Shown here: positions 37,968 through 49,570 of the stretch, piece by piece
Layout of the letters: each line of letters starts with the position of its first letter
Numbering within the stretch: the stretch's first letter is position 1
NCBI RefSeq assembly: GCF_014898055.3
Contig: NW_023601322.1
Location: 74,118,740 to 74,182,739, forward strand
Direction of reading: 5' to 3'
DNA: 64,000 nt
Source: Talpa occidentalis
Lineage: Eukaryota > Chordata > Mammalia > Eulipotyphla > Talpidae
Position numbers and translations under genes: made by a program
The notes under the pieces: generated by a model
The model's input: the letters and a program-made list of their open reading frames with translations, nothing else
Told to the model about the DNA's origin: nothing
Database searches by the model: none

Positions 37968-38620
37968 CTCGATGGTTTCTTTTGAGGTGCCAAAGATTTT
38001 TAGTTTGATGTAGTTCCACTTATTTATTTTTGCTTTTGTTTCCCTTGCCCCTGGAATTGCATCCCCAAATACATCTTTGGGTTGATGTCCAATTAGTATA
38101 CCCCCTCTGTTTTTCTTTAAATATTTTATGGTTTGGGCCTCCCCTGGTGGTGCAGGTGGTTGAGCACAGCGCTGTGAAGCTGTCTGCGCCTCTGCAGTGC
38201 TGGTTCAATCCTGGCCGGCCGGCCAGTGAGGGTCCCACATGGCACGGCAGACCTCTCCTCTCTCACCAGCTGCTCCCCTCAGCAGTGTATTTCATCAGTC
38301 TGCCTGTTCTGTTCCCCACTCTGTCTCTGGTGAATCCTCTCACCCTCCTGCGCATCTGGTCTGTACCCCGGTTCTTGTATAAACAAACAAATAAATAAAT
38401 AAATAAAAATTATGGTTTTAGGCTTTTATCTATGCCTTTCATCCATTTTCAGTGAATTTTTGTGTTTGGAGTTAAGTGTGGATCTAGTATCAATTTCTTG
38501 CCTGTGGTTGTCCATGTTCCCAAACCCATTTGTTAAAGAGGCTTTCTTTCTCCATTGCATGGTTGTGGTTGGTAGAGATTAATAGTCCATATTTGTGTGG
38601 GTTTATTTCTTGGGCATGAT
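37968..38620 (-). repeat. Old LINE-1 ORF2 fragment, split by a SINE
   Basis: Inverted L1 ORF2 phrases flank the SINE at 38135-38409: 'tttagtttgatgtagttcca' and 'gaattgcatccccaaataca' before it, 'gaatttttgtgtttggagtt' and 'gtgtgggtttatttcttggg' after it. The frame is lost. Confidence 0.8.
38135..38409 (+). mobile_element. tRNA-derived SINE, A/B intermediate, inside old L1
   Basis: It has a family B-like head (gtggttgagcacagcgctgt) and family A-like body (ctgcctgttctgttccccac). The flanking 9-mer ttatggttt occurs at 38126-38134 and 38410-38418. Confidence 0.9.
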
Positions 38621-40270
38621 GGTCAGATGAACAGAGGTCATAGGAGGATGTGCTCCAGGCTAGGTAGAGATTTCTTAGCCTTCTGGGGTGCCCAGAGGAG
38701 GGAGCACTTCTCCTAAAGAGAATCTGAAAGTTATCTGAGAAGACAGGCTGCTTGAGCTGAGTCATGACAAGGAACTCTACAGGCTGAGAAGGAAGAGGGA
38801 AGCCTTCTCAGCAGAGGTCTTGGCACAAGCAAAGACACACAGCATGTTTGTGGAATAGCAAGAAACTCAGGTGACAGGAGGACAGGGGTGAGGTTGGGGT
38901 GAGTGTAGCCACAGGTTGGAGAAGGTGGTTGGTGCCAGACTGTTAAGGGCCTCACATATTCTTGAAGACCCCAATGAATGTGTCCAAACTGAACTGGGTA
39001 CTTTCTTCCCAATCCTCCTGGCCCTCCCGGGGATTCTCCAGCTTATACAAGGGACCATCACCTACCCAGCTGGCTCAGACCTGAGCATTGGGTGTGATTC
39101 TTCCTCACCCCTTTTATTATCTCTTTAATCCATCCAGCTCTCTCCATTGTGAGGCCAGCTGTCATCATCTCTGACTTGGACCCCTCCAATGGCCCTCCCA
39201 CCCAGCCACACCCCAACCTTGCCCCCTGGTATTCATTCTCCTTGCTCCCAGTCAGCCTCACCTTCACTCCATTCTCTCCCTGTAGTTCCATTTAGAACAC
39301 AGATCTAATCATACCACTTGCCTGTGTAAAACTCCAAACTATTATAAATGGTTCACCAGACCCCCCATGATGCAGCTTCTTATTAAAGTGATAGGTCCAC
39401 AGCAGAGCTTTTACCTGAAAGCAGTAGGGCTGTGGCATAGTGGACCCAGCCTCTCTCCAAAGTATCTCTGCTGACCAGTTGTAGGTTTTTGCATTTCTGG
39501 TGGTTAGTTCATTCCTCCCAAATTTTGCTTACATGAAAGTTTCTTGACATCAATTTTGAATATCCCAGTGTGGTAAATAATGGTTTACTTGACTTCCTTT
39601 GCCTCCCTTCTCAATTACCAGACTACTGTGCTAGTTCCTTTTCAGACCTGTTCTGAAACCTCCTAAAATGTATTTAAACCTTAATTTCTTTCTTCATCAA
39701 TCTTGAACAGATTTCCCATTGATTTCCCGTTTCCTGAGACGAGAACATTAGCGTTGCCCCTACCACCCACCTTCCATGACCCAGATGTTCCTGACCTCTA
39801 CAACTGTGCAGTTTGGTGAATTTATATTCCATTTGACCTTAGAGAAATCTTCCATGAGTTCTCTCTGCTTCAATTCTAAAAGGCAACACATATTTTTTTT
39901 GACATTATAATAACCATGGAAAACTATTTGCTGCAGCTCACCTATGTGCTGTGTTAAAGTTTGCTTCATATTTGACTCCTGCTTTCTTGTCTATTTTTTT
40001 TCCTGGGAGTGTAATTGTTTTTCCTTTTTTTTTTTTTTTTTTTGCTCTAGGTGGTTTCCCAAACCATCCATTACACTACTATTCTATCCAATGCTTCCCC
40101 TGGGCCCTGGCAGCTCTCTGGGCTTGCTTTCAGCTCTCACACTGGGACCCGGCATCTCTGTTCTCCTGGCTGGCTACGCTGTTTCTGAAATTCCCATCTT
40201 TCTCTTTCTCTTAGTAACTGGTGCAACAAGCTATCAAGTCACTTTCTAAGAAAATATGCATAGGATTTGC
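38621..40270. other. Intergenic, L2-like remnants, no gene
   Basis: Near 39285-39400 the text 'acacagatctaatcatacca' and 'gtgtaaaactccaaactatt' suggest a diverged L2 3' region. The rest is unassigned. A poly(T) run occurs at about 40026-40043. No coding signal. Confidence 0.4.
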
Positions 40271-40274
40271 TTTT

Positions 40275-41440
40275 TTGTTTGTTTTTATTTTTTTGTTATG
40301 GAAAACTTAAAATACATATAAAAGAAAACAAAATATAACATCAGCCAGCTCCAATAGTTGTCAATTATGATCATCTTTATTTTACCTTTACTCCTAGTCA
40401 ATTCTTACCATTTCCAGATTATTTTGAAGATATCATATCATTAGTAAATTGTTAAATATGCATCTTAATAGGTAGTGACTTTTATTTTTTTTTTTAATTT
40501 TTAAAAAGATTTATTTATTTATTTATACAAGCACTGGGTACAGTCAGAAGCTCAGGAGGGTGAGAGAATTCACCAGAGCCAGAGCGGGGAGCAGAACAGG
40601 CAGACTGACGAAGTACACTACTGAGGGGACCAGCGGGCAGCAGGAGAGGTCTGCGTGCCATGTGGGACACTTGCCAGTGGCCGGGGATCAAACCGGTGCT
40701 GCACAGGCTGCAGGCAGCTTCGCAACCCAACACTCAACCGCTGGGAGGCCCAGTGACTCTTTTAATAAACACAATTACTATACCATTAACTACTGAAAAT
40801 TCAGCTTTAGTTTTATGTATCACCGAATAACCAGTCGGTATTCAAATTTCCCTTATCTATATGTGTGTTTGTTTGAATTGGATCCAGTTGCAGTTATTTG
40901 ATGTCTCTTGAGTCTCTTTTAATCTCTGGGTTCCCCATTTCTTTCTTTTCCCCTTGTAATGTATATTTGGTTTTTAGTTAACTGTGTTTTTTGGTTGGTT
41001 CATTTTCATTTACCTTGTGAAGTTTCCCACAATCTCGATTTCGTCAATTGCCTTCTTGTTGTGACATTTGACATAGTCCTTTATCTGCTATAGGTCCTGA
41101 GAATTAGTAGTTAATCTAGAGTGTTGACCAGATTCCAATTGGATTATCTAGCAGGTTGCTTCATAGGTGGATTTGTGTGTTTTTCTGTAGGAGGTACACC
41201 CTATCGACTGTGTCTCTTTTATAATATGAGCAGCCTTTGATGACCCTTGCTTAGACACATCATGTTATTAGGAATTACAATATGGCAATTTTCTATACTA
41301 CATTTATTAGCTAGAAGAATTTTCTGCTATTTAGTGTTCTTGAGGTCCTAAGGGAAGGGCATATATATTCTTGATTCTTTCCCTTTGCTTATCAGTTTGC
41401 CAAATAATGAGTCCCTGGCATCTTATAAAGTCAACTTGTG
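40275..41440. repeat. Old LINE-1-related 3' region, split by SINEs
   Basis: Blocks such as 'gttatggaaaacttaaaata', 'agattattttgaagatatca', 'tttgatgtctcttgagtctc' and 'gaagtttcccacaatctcga' occur in the same order as in a common old mammalian L1-associated consensus. A family B SINE interrupts at 40485-40751. The family name was recalled, not searched. Confidence 0.5.
40485..40751 (-). mobile_element. tRNA-derived SINE, family B, with head deletion
   Basis: This inverted copy lacks the usual 'tgcgccaccg' between 'caaccgc' and 'gggaggccc', removing part of the Pol III A box. Flanks share 'agtgact(c)tttta'. Confidence 0.88.
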
Positions 41441-41455
41441 AGCTTTTGAAAGTTT

Positions 41456-41735
41456 ATTTTAATTTATTTTATTATTTTTAAAAGATTTATTTATGCATGT
41501 AAGAACTGGGGAATAGGCCAGAAGTGTGGGAGGTGAGAGGATTCACCAGAGACAGAATGGGGAACAGAACAGGCAGACGGACTGAAACACACTGCTGAGG
41601 GGAGCAGCAGGCAAGTCAGGAGAGGTCTGCTGCGCCATGTGGGTAGTTCCCTGGCCAGGGATCGATCTCGTGCTACAATGGCTGGGGATAGCTTCATAGG
41701 TTATATCTTAACCCCTTGCGCAATCAGGGAGGCCC
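41456..41735 (-). mobile_element. tRNA-derived SINE, family A, 15-bp target duplication
   Basis: This is an inverted copy. Flanks agcttttgaaagttt (41441-41455) and agcttttgaaatttt (41736-41750) differ at one base. Confidence 0.9.
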
Positions 41736-42012
41736 AGCTTTTGAAATTTTAATCATGAATTTAAACATATTCAATGTGTTTCATTTCAGTTCTCATCCTT
41801 ACCCATGCGCACACTGCCCCTCACTTTGCCCGTGGAAGCTGTGCAGTTGGCTCCTGAGGTGCTGCCATCACTCTTCCTTGATACCTGAAGTGACAACACG
41901 TTCCTGTTTCATCCTATCTATTTCCCATCCTAGACTGGGATAGACTCTCACTGTTCCTGGGTTGGTCTTTTTTTTTAGACCTTTTCAGTAGAAAGAGCTA
42001 GAAATGCACTTT

Positions 42013-42277
42013 AAAAAAAAAAAGGTTTATTTTATGCATACAAGAACTGGGAGACAGGCCAGAGGTGCGGGGGGTGAGAGGATTCACCAGAGACAGAGTG
42101 CGAAGCAGAACAGGAGTATTGACTGAAATACACTGCTGAGGGGAGCAGCAGGCGAGGCAGGAGAGGTCTGCTGCACCATGTGGGTAGCTCCCTGGCTAGG
42201 GATCAAACTCGTGCTGCCATGGCTGCTGATAGCTTCATAGTGTTGAGACTTAACCCCTTGTGCCACCAGGGAGGCCC
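42013..42277 (-). mobile_element. tRNA-derived SINE, family A, perfect 15-bp target duplication
   Basis: This inverted full copy is flanked by identical ctagaaatgcacttt at 41998-42012 and 42278-42292. Confidence 0.95.
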
Positions 42278-42419
42278 CTAGAAATGCACTTTTTAAAGGA
42301 GAAAATTTATCATGAATTTACACTAAAACTGCTAAACAAATGGAAGATTAAGGACTTCTTCTGAACCTCATGGATCTTATATCTCCTTTTTCCCACACTC
42401 AACATGAAGTGAGCTTTTG

Positions 42420-42740
42420 CTTTTTCAAATGTCTGAACATTTCTTTAATCTCCCTTCACTGAATCTACAGTTTGGCTTGGCATAGAATTCTGGGTTGAAA
42501 ATAGTTTTTCCTGAGAACTTTGGAAACATTACTCCATCTTCTTCTAAGAGCCAATGTTGTTCATGAGAAGTCTGATGCCATTCTGACCCCTTTCTTACAT
42601 GTGGTCTTTTTAAATTAAGGGAGCTTTTGGGATCTTTATCCTTACAGTCTGAAATCTCATTATGACTTCTGGGTGGAGGTCTTTTAAGTTGACCCTGATC
42701 CACTCTTGCTTGGGAAGGTAGATTGAGGGAAATACTCAGT
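42420..42740. repeat. Old LINE-1-related fragment
   Basis: Blocks 'tggcatagaattctgggttg', 'aacattactccatcttcttc' and 'catgagaagtctgatgccat' match a recurrent old L1-associated sequence. No surviving frame. Confidence 0.5.
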
Positions 42741-42859
42741 GTACAGGTGACCAACCAGCGTCTGATTTGGATTCTTCTGATCCTACCCTCCAGGACATCT
42801 ATGATCTCTGAGTCCAGAAACCAGGTTGGGGTGGGGGGTTTGTTTTTTTTTGTTTTTTT

Positions 42860-43155
42860 TTTTAAATTTTTTTTAGAGGCATGTTTTATTTATTTGTTTG
42901 TTTGTTTGTTTATACATTCACTGGGTACAGTCAGAAGCCCGGGAGGGTGAGAGAATTCACCAGAGCCAGAGCGGGGAGCAGAGCAGGCAGAAGGACCGAA
43001 GGACACTGCTGAGGGGAGCAGCGGGCGGCAGGAGAGGTCTGCGCGCCATGTGGGACCCTCCTCCGGTGGCCGGGGAGCAGCCGGGGATCGAACCGGCGCC
43101 ACAGAGGCCGCGGGCAGCTTTGCAACCCAGCGCTCAACCGCTGCGCCACCGGGGA
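42860..43155 (-). mobile_element. tRNA-derived SINE, family B, 'ACATGCCTCT' tail subfamily
   Basis: This inverted copy has the distinctive tail (seen here as agaggcatgttttatttatt) and long AAAC units. The head end is altered (ccggggaatagggg where ccggggaggccc is usual). Confidence 0.88.
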
Positions 43156-43452
43156 ATAGGGGGACACAATACCCTCTGTGAGGTTTCTGGCTTGACCCAC
43201 TCTGTTTCATCCCTAAACACTCATCTTTCCACTTCTGCCTCCCAGAAATTTATTGAAATCCTTTATCTGCAGATCTCTCCTCCTCCTCTTTACTGTAGAA
43301 AAGGGGAATGTAGTTTTTAAATGTCCTTCCATTATTGTAATGGGAAAGAGTGAGAAAAACCTAAGAGGACTCTGGGTCTTGACCTTCACCTCGCCTCCCT
43401 GCCCTTTAGCTCTTTTTAGTTTCTGAAATGGGTCCGATTTTCTCTAAATTCT

Positions 43453-43735
43453 TTTTTTTTTTTTTAAAGATTTATTTATTTATTTATACAAGCACTGGGT
43501 ACAGTCAGAAGCACGGGAGGGTGAGAGAATTCACCAGAGCCAGAGCGGGGAGCAGAGCAGGCAGAAGGACCGAAGTACAATGCTGAGGGGAGCAGCAGGC
43601 GGCAGGAGAGGTCTGCGCGCCATGCGGGACCCTCCTCCTGTGGCCGGGGAGCAGCCGGGGATCGAACTGGCACCGCGGAGGCTGCGGGCAGCTTCGCAAC
43701 CCAGCGCTCAACTGCTGCGCCACCGGGGAGGCCCT
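43453..43735 (-). mobile_element. tRNA-derived SINE, family B, perfect 17-bp target duplication
   Basis: This inverted full copy is flanked by identical gattttctctaaattct at 43436-43452 and 43736-43752. It is a good full-length reference for family B. Confidence 0.95.
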
Positions 43736-43759
43736 GATTTTCTCTAAATTCTAATCATT

Positions 43760-44700
43760 AACCTTGGGACATTTCTGCATCACTGCCTCCCACCCACAGA
43801 CTCTGCACCTAGGTAACCCTTGCTCATCCTCCCGCTGGCCACACCCTCTCCTCCAGGGGTCTTCAGGTCTCTCTGCTACATCAGAAACCCCACTTGTGCT
43901 CCCCTCCTGCTCTAGGGTTCCCCCTCACCACACAGCTCCATCTGCAGTCATTCCTCACTTGGTGCTTGTCTTTTGAGGGTGGGATGTTGTCTTGTGGTTG
44001 AGGGTTATGCTCGTGCTGCAGAGAGCTTCTCCCTGGGCAGCCAGGAGATGACCCGTGGCTCTCTTGGCTTCCAAGAAGCTACTGGGTGCTGAGGGGAGAC
44101 AGATGTGTCAGAGAGGCCCATAAAGACACTGTGGCTGTAGTCTACAAGGAGATCATAAATTCCTGGATAGGCAGGGCTGGGGGCTGGAGAAGAGAGCCTG
44201 GTTGAGGGCTTGTTTGTGAGGACACAATCAGGATTTGATGATAAGGGGAAATGATGATTCCAGTTTCTGTCTTGTGATAAGAGGAAACTGAAGTTGCCAT
44301 CCACTGAAATAGAAGATTAAAGGAGGGGAAGAAGCAAGTTGAGTTTGGGCAAATTACTTTGTTAAGAGGTGTTTGTGGGTCACCTGGGAGGCAGCTGCAA
44401 ATTTGGAGCTGGAGCTGTGGAGTCACAAGCTTTTGGATGGTGGATGTCTGGCAGGTGTGGGCCAGGGAGAAGGCGTATAAGAGGAGGAAGGAGTAGGTCA
44501 AACCCTGGGGAATGTCAGTCCCAAAGGGGCAGGTAAAGGCACAGCCATTTACCTGGAGGGGAAGAGGGCAGGATGCTGGAGAGACAGGGGCACATTTGGG
44601 AAAAGCAGAGGAGGAAGGGACTTCAAGAAATCTGGAAGTGGCTACTCTGTGGCTTGGCCATCCCCATGGAGAATGAATGAAGAAGAATCTCAAGTACTAA
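43760..44700. other. Intergenic, no gene seen
   Basis: It contains sequence that reads like an unassigned ancient repeat (about 44215-44650, G/A-rich). Open frames here lack recognisable domains. Confidence 0.45.
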
Positions 44701-45130
44701 CAGAAAGCTGAATCCAAAGAACTTGAAGAGTCAATTCACCAAAAATAAAATTGCATTTAAACAAATGAAAAGATATTCAACCTCACTCATAAAGAAAGCA
44801 AATTAAGGGCCTCCCCAGTGGCGCAGCGGTTGAGCGCTGGGTTGCGAAGGTGGCTCAGCGGTTGAGCGCTTGGTTGTGAAGCTGCCCACAGCCTCTGCAG
44901 CGCTGGTTCGATCTCTGGCTGCTCCCTGGCCACCGGGGAGGGTCCCATATGGCACGCAGACCTCTCCTGCCACCCGCTGCTCCCCTCAGCAGTGTCTTCG
45001 TCAGTCTGCTTGTTCTGCTCCCCGCTCTGGCTCTGGTGAATTCTCTCACCTTCCCGCACTTCTGACTGTACACAGTGCTTGTATAAATTAAAAAAAAAAA
45101 AAAAAGAATGCAAATTAAAATTACACTGAG
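44700..45130 (+). repeat. Old LINE-1 fragment split by a SINE
   Basis: The phrase 'gatattcaacctcactcata' with 'gcaaattaaaattacactga' after the SINE is typical L1 ORF2 sequence interrupted at its target site. Confidence 0.75.
44807..45102 (+). mobile_element. tRNA-derived SINE, family B, with duplicated A box
   Basis: This is a full copy with a 32-bp tandem duplication of its head (44818-44849 and 44850-44881). The duplication gives two copies of the GGCGCAGCGG/GGCTCAGCGG A-box region before the single B box (GGTTCGATCTC). Flanks aaagaaagcaaattaa (44791-44806) and aaagaatgcaaattaa (45103-45118) differ by one base. Confidence 0.93.
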
Positions 45131-45489
45131 AGGTCCCAAGAGACAGAACTGAGGAGAGAGTGCTCTTTTAAGAAGTCAGACAGGAAAGGGAAAGAGAGAG
45201 ATAAGAAGAGGGGCAAGGTGGGGGGTGGGGGAGAAGTCAAAACTGGACTTTTTTAGCAGAGGAGGCTGGAGGGTGTGTGCCAGATAAGAGGGCAGGGGAA
45301 GCAGGGAGGAAGCAATTTAAGATTTGATAAAAGGAAAGAATAACTGACTGTTTTAAAGGGGAGTGCTGCAGGAAGGGCTTCTTGGCATCCGGAGGGAAGG
45401 TGGTCCAGGGAGCACCGCTGGACACAAATCTTGGGCTCGGTGATTGGAGGGTGTGATTGGGGGTCAGGGCTTTAGAAACTGGCTATGCC

Positions 45490-45763
45490 GGGCCTCCCCT
45501 GGTGATGCAGGCGCTTGAGTGCCACACTATGAAGCTGTTTGCAGCCTCTGCCAATGCTGGTTTGATCCTAGCTGGCCAGCAAGGGTCCTACATGGCATGG
45601 CAGACCTCTCCTGTCTCGCCCGCTGCTCCCCTCAGCAGTGTATTTCCTCAGTCTGCCTATTCTGTTCCCCACTCTGTCTCTGGTGAATCCTCTGACCCTC
45701 CCGCACATCTGGCCTGTACCCCGGTTCTTGTATAAAATAAACAAATAAATCTTAAAAAAAAAA
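45490..45763 (+). mobile_element. tRNA-derived SINE, A/B intermediate, perfect 14-bp target duplication
   Basis: Head gggcctcccctggtgatgca, tail AAATAAATCTT. Identical flanks aaactggctatgcc at 45476-45489 and 45764-45777. Confidence 0.94.
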
Positions 45764-45829
45764 AAACTGGCTATGCCTAGCAGCTTCAGGTCCAGTGTAG
45801 CCTGCATACCCCACATCTTCCTGGTCTGA

Positions 45830-45930
45830 GCTTTTCTGATTCTATGTTGTGAGGGCAAGAACCAGGCCTGCTGTATCCCCCGGACTCTAGCATGTCTTTA
45901 GTTAGTGTTGACTAAATGACTGGATTTACT
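45830..45930 (+). repeat. L2 3' fragment
   Basis: 'ttgtgagggcaagaaccagg', 'ctgtatcccccggactctag' and 'gtgttgactaaatgactgga' follow the order of the L2 3' end. Confidence 0.65.
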
Positions 45931-47200
45931 TTGTGAAAAAAAAAAAAAAAAAGAGGTTAAGGCATCAACTGAGAGGGGTGGGAAGATGATTAATATTTGG
46001 AACAACTGCAGTGGAGAGTGGGATGGGAGTGTGGCTAGAAGCAAGCGCAGAATTTCTAACCAACTCTGGGAAGTCCGCTGAGCATGGAACCATCAGGAGA
46101 TAGTGCTGTCAGACAGCAGGACTTCTGATCCTTTTGGTTTTTTTTTCCTCTTGCAACTCCAGGCAGTGCAGGAACATGCCGAGAAAGCAGATGGGTTTTT
46201 TGTTATTTGAGTTGACCTGCTGTCATTCTCTCAGTGGAGGTCTGGAAGAGTTAATGTAGCTCCCCAAGGCCCTGGCTTCATTCCCAGAGAGGGTTTATGC
46301 CTTGGGTGGGCTCATCCTTTGTGTTTGAAGCTGCCCCTGACCAGAACAAATTATAGTATAACTCTCAGCCCAAAGGTCATCCCCACGGAAGCCTTCTGCT
46401 CCCTCTGCCATCCTCTGGCTCTCTGGAGGAGCTACTGTGATTCTATCTAGGAAGCCTGGACCAGCCGTGCAGATCTGCCAGAGCAGGGCACACACCAGGA
46501 GGCCGAGAGCCACCAGGTATTGACCAGCAGGTCTTTGGTAGGATTTTCAGCCAAGGGGAACAGGAACAATGTTCACAGATTTCTGGAGGTCAAGTGAAAA
46601 CCACACCGGGCAGGTTAGGTGAGTGAGAAGGACATAAAGCAGAACGTGGGGGAGGTTGGCCATGGGGAACTGGAGCAGGTTGCTGGCACGAGGTGGCTCA
46701 GGATTTGGGCTTAAAAGTGCTGATGCTTGTGTCCTTTTATTTGACTCCCCACACATTTAACTTTGCTGAGGGCAGATTCTTAAAGGGGTGGCCAAATTCA
46801 GCCACTCCTTTATATAATTATAATTAATGCATTTTTATGACTGCTCTCTTGTTGAACTCGGAGCTCTGGTAGGTGTTAACCATGCCTTATCTTCATGCCC
46901 ACACACACAGAAAGTGCTAAGTAAATCTTTGTTGTGTGAATGACTATGTGACCTCGGTGTTTAGTCAGTCCAAGAACTTCTATAATTATAATCAAAATCC
47001 TGTACCAGCAGGATCCTGAGAACTGAGCTAGTCCTCCTCTCCAAGAGGCACTTCACAGTTGAGAACAAATTCTAAAGGCCCTGTATCTGCAAGTGATTAG
47101 ACAAAGGCACTCTTATCTCAAATGAACTCAGTGTATCTCACCTGGAATCAAGAGACCAGACTAAGTGAATTCTTGTGACTGGAGGCACCCACCTCATAGC
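45931..47200. other. Intergenic, no gene seen
   Basis: Mostly unassigned sequence with a probable L2 tail at about 46840-46950 ('tgctaagtaaatctttgttg'). No coding signal. Confidence 0.5.
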
Positions 47201-47219
47201 CACTGTCTCCTTCTTTCTA

Positions 47220-47484
47220 TTTTTTTAAAAGATTTATTTATTTATGTACACAAGAACTGGGGTACAGGCCAGTGGTATGGGGGTGAGAGGATTCACCAGA
47301 GACAGAGTGGGGAGCACAACAGGCAGATCTACTGAAATACACTGTTGAGAGGAGCAGCAGGCGTGACAGGAGAGGTCTGCTGTGCCATGTGGGTAGCTCC
47401 CTGGCCGGGGATCGAACCACTGCAGTGGCTGCTGATTGCTTCATAGTGCTGTGTCTTAACCCCTTGCACCACCAGGGAGGGCCC
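47220..47484 (-). mobile_element. tRNA-derived SINE, family A, 16-bp target duplication
   Basis: This is an inverted copy. Flanks tgtctccttctttcta (47204-47219) and tgtatccttctttcta (47485-47500) differ at one base. Confidence 0.92.
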
Positions 47485-47500
47485 TGTATCCTTCTTTCTA

Positions 47501-48306
47501 ACAAGACTCCACTGTTGTTTAGATAGCAAAGTGCCCAGTTGTAGGGGACAAATCTTTACTGCTTATGGTCTGGAAAATTATCTCGATGTCATGTGGCTTC
47601 CCAGTACTCCATCAGGTGGTCTGTCTAGAGGTCATGAGCAGGAGTTATAGGCCAATTTAAGATGCCCCAGTCACTCAAGTTATAGATTCAATTTAAAGAT
47701 TACAGTGAGAAACAAGGGAAGGAAGTGGGGTAGGTGTACTCATTTAGATGGGTCCAGGATGGAGGGAGCACTCTGCCTGGATCCTATGTCCCACAGCATT
47801 TGCCTTCACAGTCCCCTGCCACCCTCCCTCATCCTCATCCTTCCCTACTAACAGTGTGGTCCTGAGAACTACAGCTGAGATGGAACAAATGGACTCAGCC
47901 AAGAGAGGTTGCCTGGAGCCAACAAATGCACTGTCAAAGAATTCGTGGGCAAATACACCTGGCTACAAGCATAGTATTTGAACTGTCACCCTATCAGCAG
48001 CTGGAAAGAAACAGATGAGAGGTCAGAATGGGATAATAATGGGAGGCATGAGGGGGCTGACTTAGGGGTGACAGTGTCAGTTGGAAATTAACATGATCCC
48101 TGCCATAGAACTTGATTCCCGCGCCCACCCCCCGTCCCTTCCTATGTGCAAGTAACATTCTTGTGTTCGTGTATCCTTTTAATCTACGTTCAACATCCAT
48201 ATGTTTCATTTATTCTATGTCTAGCACATTTTGCAAGTTACCAACTAGCTGTCTATACTTATTTTATGAATTTTGCCTTTTTCTATTTTTCTTGCCTTCC
48301 ACAGCA
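47501..48306. other. Intergenic, no gene seen
   Basis: Unassigned sequence. Short open frames lack any recognisable domain. Confidence 0.5.
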
Positions 48307-48329
48307 GATTTATTTATTTATTTATTTAT

Positions 48330-48588
48330 TTTTAAAGATTTTTTTTTTTTAAATTTATTTATGCATACAGCAATGACGTATAGGCCAGATGTGCAGGGGG
48401 TGAAAGAGTGTGGAGCAGAACAGGTGGATCTACTGAAATACACTGCTGAGGGGAGCAGTGGGCTAGAAAGGAGAGGTCTGCTGCACCATGTGGGTAGCTC
48501 CCTGGCCTGGAATCGAATTCGTGCTGCAGAGACTGGTGATAGCTTCATCGTGCTGAGACTTAACCCCTTGGCCACCAGGAAGGCCCTC
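48330..48588 (-). mobile_element. tRNA-derived SINE, family A, internal deletion
   Basis: This inverted, diverged copy is missing about 17 bp of the usual 'gattcaccagagacaga' block (the text runs ggtgaaagagtgtggagcag). Confidence 0.85.
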
Positions 48589-48607
48589 ATTTCATACTTA
48601 ATCCCAC

Positions 48608-48755
48608 CATAGAATGAGGAAATTATTATACTCATTTTGCACCTAAGGAAACCAAAGCACAGAATGTTAGGTGACATGCCTGAGGCCACTCTAGCAAGTG
48701 ATGGAATTTTAATCTACTCAACTTCAGAGGCTATATGCATAGGCACCATGCCATC
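48608..48755 (-). repeat. MIR fragment
   Basis: Inverted MIR blocks are visible: 'ctcattttgcacctaaggaa', 'gttaggtgacatgcctgagg' and 'cactctagcaagtgatggaa'. Confidence 0.7.
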
Positions 48756-48757
48756 TT

Positions 48758-49240
48758 ATTAGTTTCTTATTGCTGATGAAAGAAATTTCCACAAGATTTA
48801 CAGCTTTATATAACACAACTTTATATAGCACAACTTTATATATATTATCTTACAGCTCTGGAAGTCAGTGGTCTAACACACTCTTATTGGACTAAAATTA
48901 AGGTGCCGGTAGGGCTGCCATCCTAAGGGAGGCTGTAGGGCTGAATCCACTTCTTTGCCTCTTCCAGTTCTAGAAGCTGTCTGAATTCCTTGTCAGTGGT
49001 TACATTGCTGTGACCTCTCCTTCCATGGTCACATGTCCCCACCCTGACAATCCTTTCTCCCTCTTAGGGGGACCCTTGTGATTACATAGGACCCAGACAA
49101 GATCATTTTTCCATCCCAAGATCCTTAACTTAAATCACATTTACAAAACCCCTTTTACCATGAAAGGTAACTTATTCACAGGCTCTGGGGATTAGGATGT
49201 GGACCCCTTTGGGGGTCATAATTCTGACTACACATCATCC
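48758..49240 (-). mobile_element. MaLR (MLT1-like) LTR, inverted
   Basis: Inverted order of the family: 'ttagtttcttattgctgatg', 'tatcttacagctctggaagt', 'aattaaggtgccggtagggc', 'gacccttgtgattacatagg', 'tccttaacttaaatcacatt' and 'ggctctggggattaggatgt'. A local repeat of 'acaactttatata' (about 48817-48845) is a later change. Confidence 0.82.
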
Positions 49241-49570
49241 TGACTGTAGGATCTGGCCAGGTCTTAGCCAACAGCCCCTGAGTTCAGCTGCAGAAAGCAA
49301 TGGAGGACTAACCTCTCAAAACTTTGCCCACTTTCCTAAAACATTTGCCTTGTTACCCCCCACAAGAGATGAGGAACACTTAGCAAGCCGTAGTGTGAAT
49401 CCAGCAGGTGACTTCTGCAGCCTTGTCCTTTTTGCCCATCCATTCATCTAGATTGGGTTCTTTATCGGGGCCCTAGTTCTATTTCATTCCTCATTTGGCT
49501 GGTCCCATCCTTGTGTGTGTTTTCTTTATTACTACTTTACTTCTATTTCTACTCTTTTTTTTTAAAGATT

